In this document: one piece after another, positions 1 through 8,058 of the stretch
Numbering within the stretch: the first letter of the stretch is position 1
Layout: every line of letters begins with the position of its first letter
Assembly (NCBI GenBank): GCA_900555665.1
Contig: USLX01000049.1
Location: 1-14,220 of the forward strand
From: an uncultured Eubacteriales bacterium
GTDB taxonomy: Bacteria > Bacillota > Clostridia > Oscillospirales > Oscillospiraceae
Direction: 5' to 3'
DNA: 14,220 nucleotides
Notes under the pieces: generated by a model
Databases searched by the model: none
Told to the model about the DNA's origin: nothing
Seen by the model: only the letters and a program-made list of their open reading frames with translations
Program-made: the position numbers and the translations under genes

Positions 1-63
1 CACAACCCCGACGAGCTGGCGAAGGCCGTGCTCGATGTGTGGAAAGAATTTCGAACCCGATAA
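1..63 (+). CDS. yvcK: C-terminal end of a probable YvcK/CofD-like protein (partial)
   Basis: An open frame enters from the left edge and ends at a TAA at 61-63, giving the 20-residue tail HNPDELAKAVLDVWKEFRTR. The stop lies 10 bases before the whiA start and overlaps its ribosome binding site, so the two are very probably co-transcribed. In Firmicutes the gene just upstream of whiA is usually yvcK, a UDP-sugar-binding regulator of cell shape and gluconeogenic growth, and a charged helical tail of this kind fits. The name rests mainly on this conserved gene order, because 20 residues are too few for a family assignment from sequence alone. Confidence 0.5.
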   Translation, partial: HNPDELAKAVLDVWKEFRTR

Positions 64-73
64 GGAGGGGCCT

Positions 74-973
74 ATGTCATTTTCCTCCAATGTAAAGGCG
101 GAGCTCTGCCGGCAGCTGCCGGGGCGCAGGAGCGAGGCACTGGCCGAGGCCTACGGCGTGCTGCTGTACTGCAATACCTGCTCCGGTGCGGCGATCCGCA
201 TTATCACGGAGAGCCGGGATTTCGGCGAGCGGCTGCCAAAGCTGTTTCGGAAGGCCTTCGGCCTCGGCTTCGATGAGGAGCCGGCGGACGGCGAGAGCGG
301 GAAGCTGCTCTATGCGATGGAACAGAAGGAAAAGCTGGAAAAGATTTTTACGGCGCTCGACATGCGGGCGGACGGCGAGGTGGCGCTGCATGTGAACTTC
401 GGTTTGCTGGAAGAGGAGCCGGAGCAGCTGGCGTTTTTCCGGGGGGCGTTTCTCGCGGGCGGGTCGGTGACGGATCCGGCGAAGCGCTATCATCTGGAGC
501 TGGCCACGCCGCATATCAAGGTGAGCGCGGAGGCGTCGGTTTTGCTGCGGGAGATTGGGTTTGCCGCGAAGGAAACCGGCCGCGCGGGCAACAGCATCCT
601 CTATTTTAAGCAGAGCGACGCAATTGAGGATTTTTTGACGGCCATCGGCGCGCAGGTTTCGGCGATGGGCGTGATGGAGGCGAAGGTGGAAAAGGATCTT
701 CGCAACGGGGTAAACCGGCGCGTGAACTGCGAGACGGCGAACCTCTCAAAGGCCGTAGATGCTTCGTTTGAGCAGCTGGCGGCCATCCGGAAGCTCGAAG
801 AGGCGGGCGTTTTGGAGACGCTGCCGCAAAAATTGCAGGAGACGGCGCGGCTGCGCCGCGAAAACCCGGAGGCGACGCTCTCGGAGCTGGCCGAAATGCC
901 GGATCCGCCGGTGAGCAAGTCGGCAATCAACCACCGGATGCGGAAATTGATGGAATTATCCAGGACACGGTAA
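74..973 (+). CDS. whiA: DNA-binding protein WhiA, 299 aa
   Basis: WhiA is a homing-endonuclease-like DNA-binding protein. It controls sporulation genes in Streptomyces and affects cell division and chromosome segregation in Bacillus. The N-terminal half shows the degenerate LAGLIDADG signature FRGAFLAGGSVTDP around residues 122-135. The C-terminal helix-turn-helix shows the family signature VSKSAINHRMRKL at residues 280-292, preceded by the expected TLSELAEMPDPP. The frame extends upstream to an ATG at 35, but the ATG at 74 is chosen. It has AGGAGGGG at 63-70 just ahead of it, and the protein then begins MSFSSNVKAELCR, as family members do. Length is close to the usual 300-320 residues. The stop at 971-973 lies 10 bases before dnaE. 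No key motif is missing. The identification is firm; its role in this organism is not known. Confidence 0.93.
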   Translation: MSFSSNVKAELCRQLPGRRSEALAEAYGVLLYCNTCSGAAIRIITESRDFGERLPKLFRKAFGLGFDEEPADGESGKLLYAMEQKEKLEKIFTALDMRADGEVALHVNFGLLEEEPEQLAFFRGAFLAGGSVTDPAKRYHLELATPHIKVSAEASVLLREIGFAAKETGRAGNSILYFKQSDAIEDFLTAIGAQVSAMGVMEAKVEKDLRNGVNRRVNCETANLSKAVDASFEQLAAIRKLEEAGVLETLPQKLQETARLRRENPEATLSELAEMPDPPVSKSAINHRMRKLMELSRTR

Positions 974-983
974 GGAGAACGCT

Positions 984-3900
984 ATGGGCTTCGTGCATCT
1001 GCATGTGCATACAGAATACAGCCTGCTCGACGGTGCGTGCCGCATCCGCGATTTGATGGAACGGGTGAAGGCGTTGGGGCAGGATGCGGTGGCCATCACC
1101 GATCACGGCAACATGTATGGCGTGATCGACTTTTATAAGGCGGCGAAGGCGGCGGGGGTGAAGCCCGTCATCGGCTGTGAGGTCTATGTTGCGCCGCGCA
1201 CGCGCTTTGACAAGGAACACGCGCTCGACCGCGAGGCCTATCATCTGGTGCTGCTGTGCGAGAACGAGACGGGCTATCGCAACCTCAGCTATATGGTCTC
1301 GCGCGGGTATCTCGACGGATTTTACAACCGGCCGCGTGTGGATATGGATCTCCTGCGGGCGCACCATGAGGGCCTCATCGCGCTCTCGGCGTGTTTGGCC
1401 GGGCGGGTGCCGCAGGCGCTGCTGCACGATCAGTATGAGGAGGCCAAAACGGCGGCGCTGGAGTATGCGGAGATCTTTGGGCCGGAGCATTTTTACCTCG
1501 AGCTGCAGGATCACGGGCTGGAGGAGCAGACGCGCGTCAACCAGGGCGTGATGAAGCTTGCCCGGGAGACGGGGCTGCCGCTGGTCGTGACGAACGACGC
1601 GCACTATCTGCGCCGCGAGGACGCGAAGAACCAGGATATTCTGATGTGCATCCAGATGGGCAAGACCGTCGAGGATGAAAACCGGCTGAAGTTTGAGACG
1701 GACGAGTTTTATCTGAAGTCGGAGGAGGAGATGCGTGCGGGCTTCCCGGCGCTGGAGGAGGCATTTGACAACACCGTGCGCATTGCGGAGCGGTGCAATG
1801 TGGAATTTACGTTTGGCAAGTATCACCTGCCGGAATTTAAGCTGCCGGAGGGGTATGACTCGCTGACGTATCTGAAGGAGCTCTGCGCAAAGGGCTTTGC
1901 AGAGCGCTACGGCGCGGAGCATCCGGAATACCGGGCGCAGCTGGACTATGAGATCGACATGATCGAGAAGATGGGCTTTACGGACTACTTCCTGATTGTG
2001 GCGGATTTCGTCAACTTTGCAAAGCAGGCGGGCATTCCCGTCGGCCCGGGGCGAGGAAGCGCCGCGGGGTCGATGGTGACGTATACGCTCTACATCACGG
2101 AGATCGACCCGATGAAGTACGGATTGTTCTTCGAACGGTTTTTGAATCCGGAGCGTGTGACGATGCCCGATATTGATATGGACTTCGGCGATACGCGGCG
2201 CGGCGAGGTTGTGGACTATGTGCGCCGGAAATACGGCGAGGATCATGTGGCGCAGATCGTCACGTTCGGCACGATGGCCGCGCGCGGCGCGATCCGCGAC
2301 GTGGGGCGGGCGCTGAACTTTACCTATGCCGAGACGGATGTTGTGGCGAAGCTGGTACCCTCGACGCCGCACATCACGCTGGATGAGGCGCTGAAGGTTT
2401 CGCCGCAGCTGCGCGAGATGTATGAGGGCGACGAGCGCGTGAAGACCCTCATCGACACGGCGCGCGCGCTCGAGGGCATGCCGCGCAACACGTCGACGCA
2501 TGCGGCGGGCGTGGTCATTACGCGGCTGCCGGTTTATGACTATGTGCCGCTGGCGACGAACGACGACACGATTGTCACGGAATACACGATGACGACGCTC
2601 GAGGAGCTGGGCCTGCTCAAGATGGACTTCCTCGGCCTGCGCAACATCACGGTCATCGACGACGCCATTCAGGAGATTCGGAAAACAGACCCGGACTTTT
2701 CCATGGAGCGGGTACAGGATAACGACCCGAAGGTGATGGAGATGCTGACGCAGGGGAAGACGTCTGGCGTGTTCCAGATGGAATCGGCGGGCATGACGGG
2801 CGTGTGCGTGGGGTTAAAGCCGCAGTCGATTGAAGATCTCTCGATCATTGTTGCGGCGTACCGGCCGGGGCCCATGGACTCGATTCCACGGCTCATCGCC
2901 TGCAAAAACGACCCGAAGCTCGTCAAATACAAGCACCCGATGCTCGAGCCGATCCTCTCCGTCACCTACGGCTGCATCCTCTATCAGGAGCAGGTCATTG
3001 AAATCTTCCGCAAGCTCGGCGGCTATTCGCTCGGTCAGGCGGACATGGTGCGCCGCGCGATGAGCAAGAAAAAGGTGAAGGACATCGAAAAGGAGCGCGG
3101 GGCGTTCCTCCACGGCGATCCAGCGCGCGGCATTGCCGGCTGCGAGGCCAACGGCATCCCGGCAAAGGTGGCCGAGGACATCTACAACGAGATGTATGAC
3201 TTTGCCAACTATGCCTTCAACAAGGCGCATTCGGTCTGCTATGCGGTGATTGCGTATCAGACGGCATGGTTTAAATACTACTATCCGCGGGAATACATGG
3301 CGGCACTGATGACGTCGGTGCTCGACAGCACGGTGAAGATCTCGGAGTACATTGCCGAGTGCAAGAACATGGGCATTGCGCTGCTGCCGCCGGATATCAA
3401 TGAATCGAACGATCACTTTACCGTCGTGCCGAACGGCATCCGCTTCGGCCTTGCGGCCATCAAGAACATCGGCCGCGGCTTTATCCAGAAGGTGATGCAG
3501 GCGCGCGTGGACGGCGGGCCTTTTTTGGGGCTGGAGGATTTCTGCAGCCGGATGTATGGCACGGATCTCAACAAGCGTGCGCTGGAAAATCTCATCAAGT
3601 GCGGCGCGTGCGACTGCTTCGGATTGAAACGGTCGCAGCTGCTGGCGATTTATGACGCAGTGATGGAATCGGTCGCGGCGAGCCGGAGGAAAAACGTCGA
3701 GGGGCAGATGGGCCTGTTCGGCATGCTGGAAGGGGAGGACGCGCCGGTCTCAAACGTACATGTGCCGGACATCCCGGAGCTTACGGCGCAGGAGCGCATG
3801 GCCATGGAGCGCGAGACAACCGGGCTCTATCTCACCGGGCATCCGATGGACGATTACCGCGAACAGCTGCGCGCGGCGCATGTGGTGCCCATCGGGCGGA

Positions 3901-4448
3901 TTATGCAGAGCTTTGAGGAAAAAGACGGCGTGTATCAGGATGAGCAGGTGGTCTCTGTGGCGGGGATCGTGCAGGTGGCGCGGATGAAGACAACGCGCAA
4001 CCAGTCGATGATGGCCTATGTGACGCTCGAGGACAACACGGGGAGCATGGAGCTGCTGGTGTTTTCCAATACCCTTGGGCAGTACGGAAGCCTGATCCAC
4101 GAGGGCGCGGCGATTGTGGTGAGCGGGCGCATCTCCATCCGCGAGGACAAGGATCCGCAGATGGTGGCAAACTGCGTATGGAAGATCGACGACGCGGCCG
4201 CCGCCGCGCAGGATCGGCCGGCAAACGCTTTCGGGCAGTATCAGACGCTGTATCTCCGCGTGGCCCGGACGGGACAGAAGGGCGAGGAGAAGATTTTGCC
4301 GATTTTGCGGATGTTCCCCGGCAGGATGAAAACCGTGATCTACTATGCCGACACGGGCGTCCGCCGCGGCGGGACGTGCGGGCCGGAGGCCTGTATGCTG
4401 GAGGAGCTGCGCGGGCTGCTCGGCGAAAAGAATGTGGTTTTGAAATAG
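984..4448 (+). CDS. dnaE: DNA polymerase III alpha subunit (DnaE type), 1154 aa
   Basis: This is the replicative polymerase subunit that extends primers; in Firmicutes it works alongside PolC. Domains in order: a PHP domain from residue 3 (HLHVHTEYS, then AITDHGNMYG) to about 280; palm and fingers with GPGRGSAAGS from residue 354; catalytic aspartates D396 and D398 in PDIDMDF and D548 in KMDFLGL; a helix-hairpin-helix region near 815-840; and an OB fold near 988-1060 (VSVAGIVQVAR). The likely PHP metal ligands are all retained: H7, H9, D16, H41, E66, H87, C137, D205 and H207. The start ATG follows AAGGAGA at 972-978, which overlaps the whiA stop. Length matches the family (about 1150). In many Firmicutes dnaE is followed by pfkA; here a lipoprotein gene follows. 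The gene is complete, with no sign of frameshift. Confidence 0.97.
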   Translation: MGFVHLHVHTEYSLLDGACRIRDLMERVKALGQDAVAITDHGNMYGVIDFYKAAKAAGVKPVIGCEVYVAPRTRFDKEHALDREAYHLVLLCENETGYRNLSYMVSRGYLDGFYNRPRVDMDLLRAHHEGLIALSACLAGRVPQALLHDQYEEAKTAALEYAEIFGPEHFYLELQDHGLEEQTRVNQGVMKLARETGLPLVVTNDAHYLRREDAKNQDILMCIQMGKTVEDENRLKFETDEFYLKSEEEMRAGFPALEEAFDNTVRIAERCNVEFTFGKYHLPEFKLPEGYDSLTYLKELCAKGFAERYGAEHPEYRAQLDYEIDMIEKMGFTDYFLIVADFVNFAKQAGIPVGPGRGSAAGSMVTYTLYITEIDPMKYGLFFERFLNPERVTMPDIDMDFGDTRRGEVVDYVRRKYGEDHVAQIVTFGTMAARGAIRDVGRALNFTYAETDVVAKLVPSTPHITLDEALKVSPQLREMYEGDERVKTLIDTARALEGMPRNTSTHAAGVVITRLPVYDYVPLATNDDTIVTEYTMTTLEELGLLKMDFLGLRNITVIDDAIQEIRKTDPDFSMERVQDNDPKVMEMLTQGKTSGVFQMESAGMTGVCVGLKPQSIEDLSIIVAAYRPGPMDSIPRLIACKNDPKLVKYKHPMLEPILSVTYGCILYQEQVIEIFRKLGGYSLGQADMVRRAMSKKKVKDIEKERGAFLHGDPARGIAGCEANGIPAKVAEDIYNEMYDFANYAFNKAHSVCYAVIAYQTAWFKYYYPREYMAALMTSVLDSTVKISEYIAECKNMGIALLPPDINESNDHFTVVPNGIRFGLAAIKNIGRGFIQKVMQARVDGGPFLGLEDFCSRMYGTDLNKRALENLIKCGACDCFGLKRSQLLAIYDAVMESVAASRRKNVEGQMGLFGMLEGEDAPVSNVHVPDIPELTAQERMAMERETTGLYLTGHPMDDYREQLRAAHVVPIGRIMQSFEEKDGVYQDEQVVSVAGIVQVARMKTTRNQSMMAYVTLEDNTGSMELLVFSNTLGQYGSLIHEGAAIVVSGRISIREDKDPQMVANCVWKIDDAAAAAQDRPANAFGQYQTLYLRVARTGQKGEEKILPILRMFPGRMKTVIYYADTGVRRGGTCGPEACMLEELRGLLGEKNVVLK

Positions 4449-4498
4449 GGGGCAGCTTCAGTTCCACCTCTGGGTTCAGAAAACTTTTACAAACCGGC

Positions 4499-4527
4499 TA
4501 CACATTTATGACAAAGCATGATACAAT
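4499..4527 (+). promoter_or_regulatory. Extended -10 promoter for the lipoprotein/two-component operon
   Basis: A TACACA (-35 candidate, 4 of 6 matches) at 4499-4504 lies 17 bases before TACAAT at 4522-4527. The -10 is preceded by TG one base upstream (TGATACAAT), an extended -10 that can offset a weak -35. Transcription would start near 4534, leaving a 5' leader of about 34 bases before the GTG start. The surrounding 119-base gap is clearly more A/T-rich than the genes, as expected for a promoter. Confidence 0.6.
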
Positions 4528-4550
4528 AATTTGGTTGAGCAAGGATCAGC

Positions 4551-4560
4551 AGGAGGAGGG
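4551..4560 (+). promoter_or_regulatory. Strong ribosome binding site that decides the GTG start
   Basis: AGGAGGAGGG lies 7 bases upstream of the GTG at 4568. It selects this GTG over an in-frame ATG at 4508, which has no Shine-Dalgarno sequence, sits upstream of the -10 box and would put 20 extra residues ahead of the signal peptide. The ATG at 4561 immediately after it is in another frame. Confidence 0.8.
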
Positions 4561-4567
4561 ATGCCGT

Positions 4568-5899
4568 GTGCGGCGAAAACTGCTTGCTGTCGGCATCCTG
4601 ACGGGGTTGCTGACGCTGGTGCTGACGGGGTGCTTCGTGAAGACAGTGGATGAGCTCTATACGCTGCCGAAGCATTCCAACGAGTATAACGATCTGCAGC
4701 ATGCCATCGACGGGCTGATGGCCCAGGGGGCGGCATACAGCGCGCCGGTGTCCGGGGCGAACCAGCAATCGGTTCAGCTGGCCGATCTCGACGGCGACGG
4801 GCAGGACGAGGCCATCGTTTTTTTGAAAACCGGCGGAGACAAGCCGCTGGGGGCCTATATTTTTGATCTTGTGGACGGCGAATATCAGAATATCGCCGTC
4901 ATTGAGGGGGGCGGCACGGCCTTTGCCAGCGCGGAATATGTGCAGCTGGACGACGAGGGCGGCACCGAGATCCTCATTGGGCGCAAGCTCTCCGACCAGG
5001 TGATCCAGACGCTGGGCGTTTATTCGCTCTCGGATGGGCATGTGGTGGAGCTGATGAGCGCCAGCTATTCAGAATATACGCTCGCCGACCTCGACGGGGA
5101 CGGGAGGAAGGACATCTTCCTCATCCGCTTTGACGCGGAGCAGAGCCAGGGCGTGGCGGAGCTTTACCGCTTCCGCGACGGGCAGATGGAACGCGAGCCG
5201 GAGGCCCAACTGACGGCGGGGGTGCAGGCGGTGCGGCGAATCGTCGTGGGCGACCTGACGCGGAACGTACCGGCGGTGTTTGTGGCGGGAAGCTATCCGG
5301 AGGAGAGCGTTGTGACGGACGTATTTGCGTTCCGGGGCGGCAGCTTTCAGAACGTGACGATGGCGGACGCAGACCGGAGCGTACAGACGGTGCGAAATTA
5401 TTACGTCTATGCCACCGACATTGACACGGATGGACTGATTGAGCTGCCGGAGATTTTACCGCTGGCAAAGACCGATGAGAGCGAGGAAGGATACAGCCTG
5501 ATCCGCTGGTATAATCTCGATCTGGCGGGCAACCGGGCGCTGAAGCTGACAACCTATCACAATTTTTCGGCGGGCTGGTTCGTCAAGCTGCCGGAGGAAT
5601 GGGTCGGGCATGTGACGATCTCGCGCAGCGCGGAGGTTTCCGGCGTGCGGGGGCTGACGTTCTCGGGCTATCGCTACGCGGCGGCGACGGCAGAGCCGAT
5701 TTTCACGATCTACGCCTTTTCCGGTGAGGACCGAAACCAGCTGGCGGCAGCGGACGGGCGGTTTATCCTGTCGGAGAAGGGCGATGTCACCTATTCGGCT
5801 CTGCTTGGCACGGATCAGCGCGCCAGAGCGCTCGGGGAAGAGACGCTCAAGGCGATGTTCAATTATATTCACGTCGATTGGAATTCCGGCGAGAGATAA
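4568..5899 (+). CDS. Lipoprotein with FG-GAP/VCBS-like DxDxDG repeats, 443 aa
   Basis: From the GTG start the protein opens with a typical lipoprotein signal: MRRK, a hydrophobic stretch at residues 5-20, and a lipobox L19-T20-G21-C22. It should therefore be anchored to the outer face of the membrane by Cys22. The rest is soluble. It has three acidic calcium-loop-like motifs: ADLDGDGQDEA (D73/D75/D77), ADLDGDGRKDI (D174/D176/D178) and ATDIDTDGLIE (D284/D286/D288). The first two are the classic FG-GAP/VCBS pattern of beta-propeller blades. No enzymatic motif is recognised. The gene begins the operon and lies 12 bases upstream of a response regulator gene followed by a sensor kinase, so a part in signal input or surface sensing is a reasonable inference. 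The alternative is a structural envelope lipoprotein that is merely co-expressed. Confidence 0.85.
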   Translation: MRRKLLAVGILTGLLTLVLTGCFVKTVDELYTLPKHSNEYNDLQHAIDGLMAQGAAYSAPVSGANQQSVQLADLDGDGQDEAIVFLKTGGDKPLGAYIFDLVDGEYQNIAVIEGGGTAFASAEYVQLDDEGGTEILIGRKLSDQVIQTLGVYSLSDGHVVELMSASYSEYTLADLDGDGRKDIFLIRFDAEQSQGVAELYRFRDGQMEREPEAQLTAGVQAVRRIVVGDLTRNVPAVFVAGSYPEESVVTDVFAFRGGSFQNVTMADADRSVQTVRNYYVYATDIDTDGLIELPEILPLAKTDESEEGYSLIRWYNLDLAGNRALKLTTYHNFSAGWFVKLPEEWVGHVTISRSAEVSGVRGLTFSGYRYAAATAEPIFTIYAFSGEDRNQLAAADGRFILSEKGDVTYSALLGTDQRARALGEETLKAMFNYIHVDWNSGER

Positions 5900-5911
5900 G
5901 GGGAGAGGCAT

Positions 5912-6598
5912 ATGAAAAAAGTTTTGATTCTCGAGGACGAGGTCAGCATCCGCAGCTTCGTCGTCATCAATCTCAAGCGTGCAGGCTATGACGTCGTCGA
6001 GGCCGGGACCGGCGAGGAAGCGCTGGAGCTGCTGAAAAGCAACCCGGATGTTGGCGTGGCGATTTTGGATATTATGTTACCCGGTATTGACGGATTTGAG
6101 GTCTGCCGAAGTATTCGGGCGACCGATAAGAAAATTGGGATTATTATGTTAACTGCGCGAAGCCAGGAGATGGACAAGATTACGGGGCTGATGACCGGTG
6201 CGGACGACTATATGACCAAGCCTTTCAGCCCGGCGGAGCTGACGGCGCGCATCGACGCGCTCTATCGCCGCGTGGGCCCGGAGGCGGACGGCGAGAGCAC
6301 AGAGATCACCCAGGGGCCGTTTGTGCTGAACACGCGCAACCGGACGCTCGAAAAAGAGGGCAAGCGGATCAAGCTGACGCAGGTGGAGTATGCCATCGTC
6401 AAGCTCTTTATGCAAAATCCGGGCCGCGCACTCTCGCGTGAGGACATTCTGGCCTCGGTCTGGGGCCGGGATTATGACGGCGAGCTGAAGATTGTGGATG
6501 TGAATATCCGGCGGCTTCGCATCAAGATTGAGGACGACACGGCGAACCCGACCTTCATCACAACGGTTTGGGGCTTCGGCTATAAATGGGGCGTTTGA
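5912..6598 (+). CDS. OmpR/PhoB-family response regulator, 228 aa
   Basis: The N-terminal receiver domain (residues 1-118) keeps all phosphorylation residues: acidic pair D9/E10 after the first strand, phospho-acceptor D53 in ILDIMLPG, T81 in IIMLTAR and K103 in TKPF. The C-terminal winged helix (about 130-227) carries the OmpR-type region LSREDILASVWG and ends with the wing TTVWGFGYKWG. It should bind tandem direct repeats as a dimer and control transcription after phosphorylation by the kinase encoded 30 bases downstream. The start ATG follows AAGGGGAG at 5898-5905 and comes 12 bases after the lipoprotein stop. Targets cannot be read from the window; autoregulation of the promoter at 4499 is possible. 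It cannot be assigned to a named system such as PhoP or WalR from sequence alone. Confidence 0.95.
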   Translation: MKKVLILEDEVSIRSFVVINLKRAGYDVVEAGTGEEALELLKSNPDVGVAILDIMLPGIDGFEVCRSIRATDKKIGIIMLTARSQEMDKITGLMTGADDYMTKPFSPAELTARIDALYRRVGPEADGESTEITQGPFVLNTRNRTLEKEGKRIKLTQVEYAIVKLFMQNPGRALSREDILASVWGRDYDGELKIVDVNIRRLRIKIEDDTANPTFITTVWGFGYKWGV

Positions 6599-6628
6599 CC
6601 GCGGAGGGCGGAATGAGGTGAGGGACGC

Positions 6629-8056
6629 TTGGAGAAGAAAAAGCGATTGGCAGGGCTGGAAAAGCGCTGGCTGGTCAACAACGTCAGCATTATGATCGCG
6701 CTGGCGGCGATCTGTGTCGCGGCGGTGACGGCCTCAATGGCGGCCTATTACTATTCCAACCTGAAATCCGGGCTGGAGGCCAAGGCCAAGACCACAACGG
6801 ATTTTTTCGCAAATTATATCAACCAGAGCTACAACGAATATTATCAGTCCTGCATCAAATTCGCGCAGACCTTTGAGGACAAGGATCAGCTGGAGCTGCA
6901 GTTTATTTCGGCAAACGGAAAGCTCGTCGCCTCATCCTACGGCCAGTGGGCCGGGAAGGCACCGACGACGCCGGATATCGCGTCCGCCATCCAGACGCAG
7001 CAACTTGTGCCCTACAAGGGGGTCAATCCCCAGACGGGCGAGCGCATCCTTGCCGTGTCGAGCCCGATGATCTACACGAACGGCGAGGTGATCGGCGTGC
7101 TGCGGTATGTGACGAGCTTGCGCACGGCGGACAAGCAGGTGCTCATGATCGGACTGATTACGCTTGTCGCGGGGCTCATTTTTGTGGCGTTTATGCTGTT
7201 TACAAGCAGCTTTTTCATTCGCTCGATCATCGAGCCGGTCAGCCAGATTACGGCGACGGCCAAGCGCATCGCGGCGGGCTCCTACGGGGTGCAGATCCCG
7301 AAGCTCTATGACGATGAGATCGGCGAGCTGGCACAGACGATCAACGACATGTCCGTGAAGATCGGGCAGGCGGAAAAGACGCAGTCGGAGTTTATTTCCT
7401 CCGTTTCACATGAGCTGCGCACCCCGCTGACAGCCATTTCCGGCTGGGGCGAGACGCTGCTGGCGTCCGGCAATCTGGAGCCGGAGACAAAGCGCGGTAT
7501 GCTCATCATCCTGCGTGAGGCACGGCGGCTGACGGGCATGGTGGAGGAACTGCTCGAGTTTACGCGGATGCAGGACGGGCGGTTTACACTGAATATCGAA
7601 CAGGCCGACATTCTGGCGGAATTTGAAGATACGGTCTTTATGTATGGCAGCCGGCTGAAGCAGGAGGGAATCACCCTGGACTATGACGGTTGCGACGAGG
7701 AGATCCCGGAGATTCCCTGCGATGTTGCAAGAATGCGGCAGGTTTTCTTAAATATCCTGGACAACGCGGCCAAGCACGGCGGCGACGGCAAGCGCATTGA
7801 CGCTTCGGTCGCGCAGGAGGACGGCGAGGTGGTTTTCCGCATCCGGGACTACGGACCCGGCATTCCAGAGGAGGAACTGCCGCATGTCAAGATGAAGTTT
7901 TACAAGGGCAGCTCCAAGGCGCGCGGCAGCGGGATCGGCCTTGCGGTCTGCGAAGAGATTGTGACGATGCACGGCGGCACGCTGACGCTGGAAAATGCGG
8001 AGGGCGGCGGCACGCTCGTCACCATTGCACTCCCGGTTGGGGAAGAAGCGAGGTAA
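6629..8056 (+). CDS. Membrane sensor histidine kinase, HAMP-containing, 475 aa
   Basis: This is the cognate kinase of the preceding regulator. Two membrane segments (about residues 18-40 and 170-197) enclose an extracytoplasmic domain of about 130 residues. That domain contains LELQFISANGKLVASS and resembles a single Cache/PAS-like sensor fold. A HAMP linker follows (about 198-250). The kinase core is complete: H-box SSVSHELRTPLTA with phospho-acceptor H261, N-box FLNILDNAAKHGG with N379, G1 box DYGPGIPEEE from D407 and G2 GSGIGLAV from G433. The start is TTG at 6629, preceded by AGGTGAGGG at 6616-6624. No ATG or GTG in frame is better placed, and the next in-frame Met falls inside the first membrane segment. 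The TTG may lower kinase output relative to the regulator. The ligand is unknown; the co-encoded lipoprotein is an obvious candidate partner. Confidence 0.93.
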   Translation: MEKKKRLAGLEKRWLVNNVSIMIALAAICVAAVTASMAAYYYSNLKSGLEAKAKTTTDFFANYINQSYNEYYQSCIKFAQTFEDKDQLELQFISANGKLVASSYGQWAGKAPTTPDIASAIQTQQLVPYKGVNPQTGERILAVSSPMIYTNGEVIGVLRYVTSLRTADKQVLMIGLITLVAGLIFVAFMLFTSSFFIRSIIEPVSQITATAKRIAAGSYGVQIPKLYDDEIGELAQTINDMSVKIGQAEKTQSEFISSVSHELRTPLTAISGWGETLLASGNLEPETKRGMLIILREARRLTGMVEELLEFTRMQDGRFTLNIEQADILAEFEDTVFMYGSRLKQEGITLDYDGCDEEIPEIPCDVARMRQVFLNILDNAAKHGGDGKRIDASVAQEDGEVVFRIRDYGPGIPEEELPHVKMKFYKGSSKARGSGIGLAVCEEIVTMHGGTLTLENAEGGGTLVTIALPVGEEAR

Positions 8057-8058
8057 GC

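Noticed and set aside
927..2501. A 524-codon open frame on the minus strand opposite dnaE.
   Set aside because: It lies entirely under whiA/dnaE coding sequence with perfect alpha-subunit motifs on the + strand. Its composition (Arg/His/Leu-rich) is typical of the complement of G/C-ended codons, and it has no recognisable domain.
4457..4479. TTCAG repeated twice at 18-base spacing upstream of the lipoprotein promoter, considered as an OmpR-type autoregulation site.
   Set aside because: Five-base repeats at a spacing that is not near 10-11 bases are too weak to support a response-regulator site.
4449..4500. Search for a dnaE terminator after its stop.
   Set aside because: Only a 3-bp CCA/TGG stem without a proper T-run is present, so I do not call a terminator; read-through from dnaE into the next operon is possible.
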